Source of the DNA: Apostichopus japonicus
Lineage: Eukaryota > Echinodermata > Holothuroidea > Aspidochirotida > Stichopodidae
Reading direction: 5' to 3'
Assembly: GCF_037975245.1 (NCBI RefSeq)
Contig: NC_092561.1
Location: 21,090,826 to 21,154,825, forward strand
DNA: 64,000 bases
Below the pieces are notes generated by a model. That model was given only the letters and a program-made list of their open reading frames with translations, was not told the DNA's origin and did no database searches. This document shows positions 23,707-35,560 of the stretch, piece after piece (position 1 is the stretch's first letter; the number at the start of each line of letters is the position of its first letter). A program made the position numbers and the translations under genes.

Positions 23707-24801
23707 ATGATTTTGAAAGCCACAGTTCTATTGATAGCGTTGTTTGCTTTGCAACGTGTTTGGCAATTATCTCCAGGATTTGGAATCCACTCGAAGGGCT
23801 ACATACATCGACCGGGGCCGTGTAGAACCGTGAAACCAATTCAGACCGGGTCGGAAGACATTACATTGACTGATAATGGTATAGCTTTCATTTCGTCAGG
23901 TTTGAGGCTTAATTTATGTAAACAACTGTTCGATAAGAAGATACAACAATTTACAGGAAGAATCTATAAATTTAATTTCAATGATCCTGGACACGCTGCT
24001 GTGGAGGTAGCCTTGCCAAGAGAACTAGAAAAGGATTTCAACCCACATGGTGTAAGCCATTGGAAAGATGCATCATCTGATGAACTTTGGTTGTTTGTTG
24101 TAAACCACCGGAAGGATAACGATAACGTGGAGGTGATGAAATACAACCATGAACTCAATTCGTTAAGTTTAGTGCGGTCAGTACAGAGCACTATGTTTAC
24201 GAGTGTCAATGATATTTTGGCAGTTGGACCCAATTCGTTTTATGCTTCTAATGACGGTTACTTCCATGGTTGTTTGCGGCCTCTTGAGGTCGTTGTAGGG
24301 CTGGCTTTAGGAAGCGTGGTATTTTTCGATGGTGTCACAGCATCTCTAGTCGTTCAGCGTCAGAGTGACTTGAATAGTATGGCCTTGTCTAAAGATGGCA
24401 CACGGTTGTTCCTTACGAAAACATTCGAACAGCAGATTAACATTTTTAATATCAGCAAGGAAAACGGAAACCTCATGTTTGATCGAGCTATTGATGTTGG
24501 CGTTAGTATTGATAACATATATGCTGATCCAGTCAGTGACGACCTTTGGTTAGGTGCTCATTCTTCGATGTTTCTCTTATCTCAACATATGACTAACTTG
24601 GACGTCAAAGCGCCCTCGAAGGTTGTCCGGGTACATCCGCTTGGTCTTGAAACTGATCGGTTTGAATCGTACGAACTACATTCTCCGTTCGGCGACGATG
24701 GTAGGCTAATATCGGGTTCTTCTAGTGCTGTTTATTATCAAGAGAAAATGCTCGTCGGATCAATATCAGATACATTGGTATTTTGTGATATCATTGTGTA
24801 G
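23707..24801 (+). CDS. PON-like: Paraoxonase/arylesterase-like enzyme, copy B
   Basis: A 364-residue intronless PON-family enzyme and tandem paralogue of copy A; about half of the aligned residues look identical by eye. It starts with a hydrophobic anchor (about 1-16), and an in-frame stop at 23671 fixes the ATG. Key residues: C39-C360 disulfide; calcium ligands E50, D51, N168, N223, D269 and N270; the His pair H114 and H134; and H285. The numbering coincides almost exactly with human PON1. NIS at 248-250 is a possible N-glycosylation site; copy A has NRS at 249-251. Expected role: calcium-dependent hydrolysis of lactones or esters in the secretory pathway, at the cell surface or extracellularly. 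The two copies differ most around residues 66-100 and 185-222. Position 66-80 and 185-200 correspond to substrate- and membrane-facing regions in PON1, so specificity may have diverged. That is inference. Confidence 0.95.
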   Translation: MILKATVLLIALFALQRVWQLSPGFGIHSKGYIHRPGPCRTVKPIQTGSEDITLTDNGIAFISSGLRLNLCKQLFDKKIQQFTGRIYKFNFNDPGHAAVEVALPRELEKDFNPHGVSHWKDASSDELWLFVVNHRKDNDNVEVMKYNHELNSLSLVRSVQSTMFTSVNDILAVGPNSFYASNDGYFHGCLRPLEVVVGLALGSVVFFDGVTASLVVQRQSDLNSMALSKDGTRLFLTKTFEQQINIFNISKENGNLMFDRAIDVGVSIDNIYADPVSDDLWLGAHSSMFLLSQHMTNLDVKAPSKVVRVHPLGLETDRFESYELHSPFGDDGRLISGSSSAVYYQEKMLVGSISDTLVFCDIIV

Positions 24802-25856
24802 AGCACGTCGTGTGACCTATACAACACATTTGATAGGCCATAATCAGCTCTTTATATGGAAGAAGCGTCACTGCCAAGAGAGACTTAAAGAAAGGGAAGA
24901 CTGTGTCGTTTCAAAGTTGCGGAAAATCTACAGTTTAACCAGTTACCACTGACTAGAATATGAAAATAATAACAAGAAACGTTGGGTAATAAGGCCGTAA
25001 TTCTATGGGTTATACATTATAATCGTCTACTTTAAAGTTATCTTCGTAATTAGTGGTCCTTTCTGTGTACTGTCGTCTCGCAAGAAAGGATCATTACACG
25101 TGATAACACTTTGTGGAAAGCCAAAAAAGTCCACAACATACGTTTTCCAAACTTATAATCGTACAACTATTTCACATTATCATCGTATACTTTTACAGTA
25201 TTATGGTATACTTTTGGCGTTCCGTATTTGTGAGCCTCTTGTACTTATCATCAATCCTGAAACAGGTTATGCATTAACGATTTACAGAACCATTACGTAT
25301 TAACTTAGTATTATCTAAGGAAGCACCAATGGCATTATTATTAGTATTGTTATCATTATATTAAATACTTAATGATCAAACGAATATTTTATTCATATCT
25401 TCCTGGTATTGTAATTGTATGTAAGTTCTTAGAAAATATAATCTAAATTAATAATCCATATGTTACATATGGAAACGTGGTGACCTTGCCTGGTCACTCT
25501 TTAAGTACATGGTCGAGTGGTTATGAAATCGACTGGATGCTAGCGAATAAATGCATTACTCTGGGCGCCCAGAGTTGATAACTTCTAGTATCCAACAACG
25601 TTAAATATATTGACTTTTATGTCGGAGAGAGGATTTGAAATTCATTTATAATGTCCTGATGTTTTCAATGCCGTTCCGGTTTAATTATCTGAACGAAGTA
25701 TTTGCGGGTAGTATTCATATTATTCATTAAACTATTTAGCTAATAAACTATAAACTATTATCAATAAACTATATAACAGATTATAAAATTACCTCAGATA
25801 ATTTAATTGAAGCATTATTTAATAACGTTGACGTCGTAAGTTAGGTCTTAATAAAC
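24802..25856. other. Downstream region of PON copy B
   Basis: About 1 kb with no gene. AATAAA occurs near 25546. No third PON copy or PON fragment was seen here or in the preceding intergenic stretch. Confidence 0.5.
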
Positions 25857-26167
25857 AAGAGCCCAAGGGCACTATGGTTCCTTGCTTGTAAGGAATATTT
25901 ACAAGGGAGCAGCACTGTCATAAAATTGTTATGTGGTCCGATGTACATAGACAATAGTATTGCCAAAAATATCACAAATCCACCGTTGGTCCTTTTGAGG
26001 ACCAGGTGTCTGATATGAGTAAGAGTTGGCTCTTTTAAATTTTTTTAACAAAACCTTGATTTTCTAATAACTTAGCACACAAAGGTTGCAGAGGAGTCAA
26101 CTTATAGACAATTTAGATCGGAATATACCAACGAAAATTCAAAGAATCGACTTGAACGAAACAATAG

Positions 26168-26201
26168 AGGTCACTGGAGGTCAACCTGAGGTCAAAGGTC
26201 C
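26168..26201 (+). promoter_or_regulatory. Nuclear-receptor-like half-site array, copy 1
   Basis: Three exact AGGTCA half-sites at 26168, 26178 and 26189, plus a fourth with one mismatch (AGGTCC, 26196). The gaps are 4, 5 and 1 bases. In nuclear-receptor terms these are DR4, DR5 and DR1 spacings. Binding and function are inference. Confidence 0.4.
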
Positions 26202-26444
26202 CCCAAATGAGGGTCGACTGTTGGATTACAATAGCGTAAATCCCAACCTCGATGGACATTTTGTTCTTAAGTTATTGCAAAAATAATAGTTTTTGACCAC
26301 TAATCGACCTTTGTTGACCTTGGATCACATGACTGTTATGTTTGAAAACGATCCCGTACCCCATTCACAACTAGTCCACAAATATCATTCATGTCAGCCC
26401 CTATCAATGGTAGTTTCACAAGTTATTGCCAAAAACACGCATTT

Positions 26445-26471
26445 TGACCTATAATTGACCTTTGGTGACCT
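26445..26471 (-). promoter_or_regulatory. Nuclear-receptor-like half-site array on the opposite strand
   Basis: TGACCT (the complement of AGGTCA) occurs at 26445, 26456 and 26466 with gaps of 5 and 4 bases, so DR5 and DR4 spacing occur again, read from the other strand. Confidence 0.35.
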
Positions 26472-27125
26472 TGGATCACATCACGGTTATTTTGGAAATG
26501 TACCCCTACTTCATTTACAACTTGTCCCAATATATCAGCCATGTCAGACTTCGTGACTAGAAGTTGTTGCAAAAATTAGCATAAGTTGGCAGTATTTTTT
26601 AACATAAGCAACCTTGAATCACCTTGAATGACCTGATGGTTCTTATCAAAAATGTTCCCCTTGATGTGCACTCTGTCCTAAAATTGTTATTTGCTCCAAT
26701 GTACTCACACAATGTTATTGCCAAAAAGGTATCAAAACCAACCTTTGGCCCCTCTTAACTTGAGAACCCTTTGTCCGATTGAAGCAGGAGTTGGTTTCCT
26801 CTATATAGAACACAGAGTTCTATCTTATACCAAATTATTGACAAACTTTTTTCATTTGCCCCATATCTCCCAAAATGAGCATATTTGTCAAGATTTTACC
26901 GTTTGACCTCATAGCAAGATGTCTTTTGACACACTGATTCAAAGAAGTAACATGACAAGTCTGTATGACCATCCTAACCACAAGTACTTATTAAAAAAAA
27001 CTTTGACCTCTGATAACTTCGCACACGACGGTCGCACAGGGGTCAACCAAAGACAATTTTGATCGGAAGGTACCTTTGAGATCTGATAATGGCCCCGAAA
27101 TTCAAATAACCAAAAAATCTGATAT

Positions 27126-27159
27126 AGGTCACCGGAGGTCAACCTGAGGTCAAAGGTCA
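27126..27159 (+). promoter_or_regulatory. Nuclear-receptor-like half-site array, copy 2
   Basis: Four exact AGGTCA half-sites at 27126, 27136, 27147 and 27154, with gaps of 4, 5 and 1 bases. This is the same order as copy 1 but with all four half-sites perfect. It lies about 2.3 kb downstream of PON copy B. Function is not shown by the sequence. Confidence 0.45.
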
Positions 27160-27330
27160 CCTAGATTCGGGTCGACTACTGGGTTACAATAGCATAACTC
27201 CCAACCTTAACGGACATTTTGTTCTCAAGTTATTGCAAAAATACTAGTTTTGACCCCTAATTGACCTTTGTAGACCTTCGATCACATGGCCGCACACACA
27301 CGCACACACACACGCCAAGTTGAATGCATA

Positions 27331-27360
27331 GGTTCCTTGCTTTGCAAAAAGCAAGGAACC
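27331..27360. repeat. Perfect 13-bp hairpin at the element end
   Basis: The arms GGTTCCTTGCTTT and AAAGCAAGGAACC pair perfectly around a GCAA loop. The left end of the element shares the first 11 bases of the arm. Confidence 0.85.
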
Positions 27361-27361
27361 A

Positions 27362-30300
27362 AAAACTACAAAAAAATAATTGAACCATCAAGTAATTAAC
27401 ATAAAAGTTACTTTTCATGATAAAATAATTTAAGAACTACACCAAAGCTAATAAGAGTAGTATACTATGCCCTTTTGGCACCCCTTTTGGTGGTGGTTTT
27501 GGTGCTGGGAGCGAAAACAAAAGTTGGAGCGCCCTCTTCTGGGCCTCTGTTCTCATTATTAGTCATATTTGGAAATACACGCCAATATTTAGTTGTAACA
27601 TTTTGTGATTTTTCTTACAATATCAGGATAACATGGTGGGAAGTTAAAACTACCTTAACATTACATTTGTTTAAGAAGCTAACTAGATCACCAATATTAA
27701 GATACCATACTACTATTAAAAACATGTGTAAAAAGAAGTAATTAAAAAATAAATAAATAAATAAACAGTTGAATCCTTAAATTATGTGTTTGTATTAAAT
27801 CGGTTTTCGAATGTTACTAGAAAAGGTGAAATGTACATGAATGAATAGATTGGTAATTATAGAACAGAATTTCCACATCCAGTTTGCACTTCAAATTCAA
27901 AATATGCAGTAGCGTTTGAGTAACTTCTGAGTTAACATTAACTATTTCATTTTTGTAGATCCTTCTATTTGACATATTAATATTCTAAAGGTTATTCGAT
28001 CAGTCTTTTCCTCGTGCAGTTCCAAGCAAATTGTTTTCTCGCAGAATTTCCATCTAAGGCTCTCGTACTTTCGCTGCAGTATTGATTTTGCGAAGTGTTG
28101 GCATGTTTAATTTTTGCCACTCTTGTTTATTTTCCTCTCGTCACCAACTCATATCCCAGGGATAAAAAGTAGTTGATCAGAAATGAACAAAAATAAATGG
28201 CAAGATTTAAACAAACTGTGGTATGATTGTTTACTACAGAGGCTGCGGTCTTGCTTTACATATTAAAATCTTTGCTCTTCGGACATCCATCAAATGTAAA
28301 TGTTCCCTATAAATAACAATTACAGAGGAACTCCTACTCTTCTCGACATCTTTAACTTAATTTGTATAAGTATCAAAACAAAATTTGCCCTCTCGACAAC
28401 CGTCAAATGTAAATGTCCTCTAAAAATAGTACAAACAGCAGTCAAAACGATACTATTAAATAAAATCAATTTATAAAGCGCACTTTAACTAACTTAAGTC
28501 ATATTGGAAAAAAATCCCTCAAGTCGTAACAAATTACAGTCGGATGTAGAAACAATATACCTGTAGAGCGTTAGTTGAAATGGGAAAATTGCTTGTATTG
28601 TGTACAAGTTGCAATATCATGTTCATGCACGCTGCTTTGAGGTGATAAGCTTCATGTACAGAAAATTCCTTCGTTATGTTGTCAATCAATAAAAAAAATA
28701 CGGTAATTATGATACAAATCATTTGTTGGCTTAAGCAAAATAAACAAGCCTAATTAATGTTTTTTTATGCTATCCAACATTCTGAAGGAATCTGGAGTGT
28801 GTCAATTTTGCAATAGTAATGACTACTCTTTCTGTAGTCGAAACAGAGTTTATATTTTGAATATCTCAATACACATTTATTGAATGAAATAAAAAGGGGA
28901 AACATCTATTTTGTTAATAAACTCCTTAAAAAACAAATGCTCAATGCGATATTGTTGTCAAGAATACGAAACCTAGCACTAATACCAATACTAATGCTGA
29001 TTGCAGTCTGGAAAATTTTGAAACACAAGGATGACTGACTATTGGTAGTGTATTGGGAAATGTCTTTTGAGATGTGGATGCATTAAGTGCAAATGTCTTG
29101 AGTGCACTTATTGTCACCATCTCAAGCGACCATTTACCGTAATAAAAGGGGTAAAAAACACACGAAAGCAAATTAGACAGTGTGACTGGAAACTTATAGA
29201 TTGCAATTTAATTTGCTTAATATCCTACAGAGTTCCATATTTGATATTCGACGAAAAGGGAACCTGAGGCGACTTGATGAACGTGTTAAATGAATCTGTA
29301 TGAGTATAAAATAAACTCATTAAGTTTGAAATATTATCTCAACTTGGTGACTCAGCATATATCAGCTTTCTTTACCAAAGTCGTTATTCTCTAAATACTA
29401 TAGAGTACCTTGCAGTAAAATAGACGTTCATTTGATAAGCACATCCTCTGCTGTAGTACCATAGAGAAGTTCGCCAAAACTGATAAATGTTTGCAGCATT
29501 TTAATGAACATAAGCATAATTGAACGAATCATAACGTCTGTCTGCATGTCTACTTTAAAGAGATGAAAAGGGCAACGTGTGTTATTTTTTTCTAAGACAA
29601 CATTTCTCCCTGTTGCTTTCGGTATGTTAAGTCAATGTATATCAATTTAAAAAGTGATACGAGTTTCAAATTATGTCAATATGATATGCCTTAAGAAACC
29701 TAATGGGAATTAACAACTAAACAATTCCAGCTTACTCACATTATCTTTGATTCGTTTGTCGTTGGAATTTCCAACATAATAACGGCATTAAATTGAACAT
29801 AATGTTTTGCATTGGAATTTAATGAATCTATTTTTATGAAATCATAGAAATTTGTTTCAAAGGACGGTAGAGTCGCATTTCGCAGAAGCCGTCAATCTGA
29901 ACTGTCCATAACTCGCAGACCTTTTACTCATGTGGCCAGAGTCCAAACCGTGTATATGTATCATGCACGTTTTGCACACAACTGATTTAATGTGTAGGCC
30001 AATGGTCCAAACGGTCTATGAGAGCGTGCGTTATCCGTACACATAATAAGGATACATGAGTTTGGAAGGGTGGAAATTCCATTATAACATAGTCGTCAAA
30101 ATGAGCTAAAATGTACCGTATTCGACGCTGAAGTTATCAAAGAACCTATGCTACAAAACATAGACATAGCAGTGTATCAAAGCAATACCATTTCACTTAC
30201 AATGTAAAGCGACATTGTCAAGGTACATATTACTGACTCTGACGTATACGTCTATAAGTGTCTGCGTGTGCAGTGAATCCAACCATATTCAAGAGAGCTC

Positions 30301-33300
30301 GTGTTGCCCTTGTATGAGTTAGAATTTTTGGTCTATCAACATTATTTCTTCATAAGAAGACAGATGTTTAATATAGTAACATTGCTACATGACAATATAT
30401 GAACGCCGGGCGTGTTTGATATGTCTGTTTAATATTTTCCATCCAAGGATTTTCGTGCGCGGGGAACACTATTACCGAACTGCGCAGTATGTCAAAAGCA
30501 CATTAACATTAAGCACCTACAAATAATAACCAAGCGAAACAATTGTCAGTGAATTAAATATGTAGTCAATTCTTTTCGAATTTAAATACGTCTGCTGTGT
30601 TGTTTATTGTGTATATGATCATTTCAATGAATTAATGGTACCTAACATTTTACTGTAGGCCTATATGTCGTAAAACTTGTTGAAAATAAAACAAAGTAGT
30701 CACTGTACAATAGGTGTTTCAAGGGAATTTTAATGTACATGTTGTAATGCAAACAAGTAAGCACAAAGTAATGTATATGTTCAAGTGTATTTTAATGTAT
30801 GTTTTGTATGAAACAGTTAAAGATTCAGTTTACAGTATATGTATTTTTGTGGCGATAAACGTTCACTTCGTGTTCGTATTGTTATCGTGTTCGTCTATGA
30901 GTATCAATGTTCATACAACATTTAACATTTTTCAACGTTATCAGTCACATGACGAATAGTAATAAGATCTCATAAAATTATTTTGAAATCGTTTCTTAAG
31001 AATTTTTGACGACGACAGGCTTCTTCACAAGCGTAAGTTTTAAAGCATTGCAATGGGTAGTCAGCACGTACCGATGTCCAGGACCGTACGCACGGGATGA
31101 GGGTGGGGGAGGTGCATTTTCATTCAATGGAATGTTGTTTGGAAATGTTATTGTTGAAACCCATTTCAGTTTCAGTACCATTAATTTTACTGTCACGATC
31201 AAAACGTTAACAGAAACTAAACAGAAAACAGATTCTAAATTCACTGGTAACACACCATTACTCTTTGGAGAAATTGCAGCCTGTGAAATTGCTATTCAAC
31301 TTCAAAACTGAGATATTGAAAAAGGTTCATTTACCATCAGATTGGTAGATCCTGTTGTATGTGATATTTACAGCATAGATTTCCACATATGTCTTTGATA
31401 CAATCATATACGTAAAACCAGTATCGACTATTTGCCAGTGCAGACAAGTCTCGTGATATTTCATCGCTGAAGTATGAAGTAGACTGTTTTTAATTTTTAT
31501 GATTAATCTGAGTAGTGGGAGAACCAGAAGGTTATTTAGCAAATTACACGAGATTGGAATATTTCTACGTGCATACTCTAGAATCTATAATTTTTTACTC
31601 TATCGAAGATATATCGCGTGTCTAAGTTACTAAGTTTTACTAGTATAATTTTGAGTTAAGTAGTATACGATGGAAATGAATAGTGACTTTCAAACTATGT
31701 TTTTATGCTTGATCACATGGAACAAGTATATTTTCAAAATCGAATGCATAAACAACCTTCAACATTATTTCTTATTATGTAATATGTATAAGTTATTTTT
31801 AATTTTCGCATCTGCTGTTACTGCAAATTTTATGTAAGCATTGACACACACAAGGAATTATTTATACTTGACTAATACATTCTAAAGCACTCATATATAA
31901 GTCCCTGGGGGGGGGGGGGTAATTGGCATTGACAGCTGGAAGTATAAGTCAGTGCGTTTCCTAACGATGTTACTTATTGGTGAATGTGCACTTACATGCA
32001 CAGAACCAACTTTGCGAAGCAACTGGATTTTGTTTTGAATACAATTTTGTTAAATAATAATAATAAGAATGAATGTGTTCGCGAGTGACGAACGTGTACA
32101 TAGCCTAAAGATTAAAGGTTTCAAAACACGGAGGAAAAGAAACAAACACAGGATGCATTTACATAATTAAAATACCGGGGATAAGTGGATGTGCCGGGAT
32201 TTTAATCCTCACTTGTAAGCTTAAGTCTATTGTTTGAAACAGTCTGTGTCATTACAGGGTTGTAAACAAGGAGTATACTTTGTATACAGCTGCCTCAATG
32301 AAGTTCTGGTACAACCAGTTTTGAAATATAAACTACTACGAAAACTCGCGGCAGATTTTGTACAACTTGTTCCGACTGAGACATCAATTTTATAATTGAC
32401 TTGGGTTTTACTTACAAAGGAGAAAATAGAAACATGATACAGATAGCTCAGTGATATCTCCTAATATCCGGCGATCGTGAAAATCCAATCGCAATATTAT
32501 CCGTTTTTCATTTTTGAGTCAACATCAATTTATGTAAGTGCAGCAAACGTGAACATCGCTAGATAAGAGTTGAATGGAAAGCACACGTTCTAATGGCTTC
32601 TTAGAAGGTACTTGCTATCCAACCTTAATGAAAGTGAAGCAACTTCGTTGAAAACTTACTATTTGTGGTTTGCCGGGGAGTATATAAGAGCTATTTAAAC
32701 ATTATAAAAGTGTTGCAGTAACAATTCAGGCAACAATTTCATTCTTTGTAGAACTTTGACATGTTTCTTTGCATATACTGCACTTGATATGTTAACTGAC
32801 TCACTATATTGATAAGTTAATACAACTGTCAATCTACGGCTTGTTTTGACTGCAGGGCTTCAGATTTACACATTAGGGAACTGTTCAACGGTATAGTTTG
32901 CTTTAAATTTGTTAATTAACTAGTTAGCTTACATGCAGTTAGCTCGACTTACAAGTTTGCCCACACATGGGTTTAAATTGGCACTCTCCAATGCAGCAAC
33001 ACTTCATATTAGATTTGAATTAAATCAAGCAAATTGTGAACTATTAAAGTGACTGCAATTTCACCAGTAATTGTATTTGCTTGAGAAAAATAAATTATAA
33101 AATGGTTCGCTAGTGTCCTTGTAGTGCAGAGTTAAGCTGAGGGTACTTTTCAATCTTCCGATGGAATGAATTTCTTGCAAGGACACGTTTATACAATAAA
33201 ATCTGGGCAACCAATGAATTGTTTCTAGAAAGAAAACAAATGTAGGTCACTTGTATGTTTTGTTGTAACCTTCAAAAGTTGCCAATGATATAAGTTAAAG

Positions 33301-34775
33301 GAGTCTTACTTGTAGTGGAATCAAATAATGTAATGTATACAGCAAGAAAACTGAAGTAGGATGTAAATATTACTTAGGCTTATCTATTAAATATGACAAC
33401 AATTTAAAGAAAATCTTCCAAATGAAAATATTATGCATGCAAAGATTACTTACAAACGAATTACCTTACACGGATTACGTCATTGCGAGGTTTTGGGGTT
33501 AATGAACTGAATAAACTGCACAAGAGCTCCAAGAATTGGAATATATTATGTACGATGAAACATAATAAATGCAATTATTTTAAAGAATTTTTGTCCACAT
33601 GCACATATCAAAAACTTATAATGATGAACGTAGGCACAACAATCTCATGACATCAAAGTAGCGTGGTTTGTCGATAAGTTTACGCGTAACAGCGTTTTGA
33701 CATGTAACAGTCAAGCAAAATAGAATAGGTACCGTTATCATAATGATCTATTTCGGGTACGAGATGTTCAATCAGGCAAATCTAATTTTAACGTCAACAT
33801 TCTACTTATGAATGTTTATCTATCCCACCTACCATCTTGCGTGATACATACAGAATTCTATAGAGCTGACATTATCCTACATGTGAAAACTTAACTATGA
33901 ATTTTACCTGTTAACGTAACTGTTGTCACTGCTGCACAGATAAACAAGGCGACAGCGTTACACCAAAAGTTCTGTATAACCGTTGCAATTGGTACTTTTT
34001 GTGGTAAGCATTGCTACAAATTTGGAATAACACTTTTAATAGCAACCAGCCAGCTGTAAAAATACAATTTCTTACTTCTTCTATATAAACAAAATGCGCA
34101 AGCGTTCGCTGCATGGTGCTCATCAATTATCTCCTTCTGAGCGTTAGCTTGAATCTGACAATTTTTACTCATTTCTCGGCATTGATGGAAACTTGAGAAC
34201 TAATCTAAACGCTGAGAAGGAATAATTGTTCCTTCGAGAACTGAAAGAAGAATTATATATTTCGTAATTATCGAGAACTGCAAGAAAAAAATACATGTCG
34301 TGAATCTTACAGTTAACAGTTGGTCTGTAACAGAAACCGCAATGTCAGCAAGTCAACGCGCTGCGGGAACAGTGTTTTCATGGCAATCTCGTTTCACTCT
34401 GGTGTTACTAATAATGAAACTAAAACCTTATTCTCCAAAAATAACTCTCAAAAATGAAACACCTGGCTCGTATATAAACTTAGAAATATCACATTGTCAC
34501 AGAATTTCCAGTAAATATAAAACTCTACACGTAGTTGAGTTCTTATCGTGTTCTAAATGTAAATGTGATGCGAATGCAGCTGTCATTAATGAGAGAAGCC
34601 CTATGCATAATGTTTCAATAAGTTTGGCCTTAAATACAGCATATGTGGCTGTAAAACATTATATAAAGGTTATAATATAGCAATGAAATGAACAGGGGAA
34701 CAGTGGTTTAGTAAAGTCTATGCAATATGTAGCATTCCTTCAAGTAAATGCATGTTATTGGTACAACATCTAGTG
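27362..34775. other. 7.4 kb without a recognised gene
   Basis: Scattered frames of 60-126 codons on both strands mostly lack ATG starts or recognisable content, including 31006-31311 and 34300-34680. Low-complexity items are AAAT repeats near 27748 and a G11 run at about 31909. No splice-flanked exon stood out. Confidence 0.5.
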
Positions 34776-35560
34776 ACTGTCACGCGCACGGGGATATACG
34801 AGACGTATAGACGAGAAATGAGTTGAGTCTAACTGAGGTTACGTTACTCTCCGTTTATTACATTCAGTCTGACTTGTGCGTCCGTTTCCAATCCCCGCCT
34901 TCCCCTCCCTGTCTTCCTCTGTTACACACGTAAACGGCACACACAAAAGACATACCAGAGAATCAAATGAGACATTTAAAGCGTTCATAAGATACAAACG
35001 CAAGCATACTGACTGCATACAAGAGTTACACGCCATGGATAGCTGTAGATACTACCTGAAACATGACCATATAATACACGTCAGAGTATGCCTTGTTATA
35101 TCATGTAGGCATCTCCCGGAATCAATTTGGTGTTCAAATGTTCAATTGGCAGTGGTGCATGAAAAACTTGTTTTACTAGTAACCAGTGTAAATCTTTTAT
35201 TCATTCTATGCGTGCTCATTAAGTGTAAATTATGCAATTCATTTCTATGCTCGTTACCGAAAGCAAACATTCTTTCCCTCAATGCATTCCAAGATCACTC
35301 TCAAATCGCCGGGGGCTACAAAATCAAGACAGACAATCGACTATATTTAATACCCCATCCCAGCCTCTGTACTGGGCGGCAAGTGAAACTTTTAACCTAT
35401 AGAATCCTTCGTATGACCCGGCAAGTTTGTTAAGTAAGTATACAAAATATTGTTAATTGGTAACCTGGGCACTGGAGAATCAAGGAATCAAGAATTAAGG
35501 CCCGGAATCGTACCCGGAAGAGAAGGTGAAGGACTCCGATTTTTGGTCTCGATGTGCTGA
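34776..35560 (+). mobile_element. Possible LTR-retroelement remnant with a long open frame
   Basis: A stretch more GC-rich than its surroundings begins TGTCACGCGCACGG, which resembles an LTR start. It carries a TTTATTACA-like motif near 34855 and reaches TGGTAACCTGGGCAC at about 35458, which could be a primer-binding site. Within it a plus frame is open from 34873 to 35433 (about 186 codons), unusually long for this composition. It has no ATG until residue 54 and no recognisable domain. No gag, protease or polymerase motif is seen, and no second LTR was found. The retroelement reading is tentative. An unknown gene fragment is the alternative. Confidence 0.25.

Larger units (their letters stand above)
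25857..27361. mobile_element. Composite repeat element rich in GACCT/AGGTC motifs
   Basis: The left end contains GGTTCCTTGCT (25876). The right end is a perfect hairpin beginning with the same GGTTCCTTGCT (27331-27360). Inside, a block of about 290 bases (26050-26340) recurs imperfectly at 27000-27290. A shorter block of about 155 bases repeats within 26285-26600. A (CA)n run lies at 27293-27314. No transposase or reverse transcriptase frame is present. It looks like a non-autonomous element or a nested product of one, probably present elsewhere in this genome. The superfamily is unknown and target duplications were not found. Confidence 0.55.
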
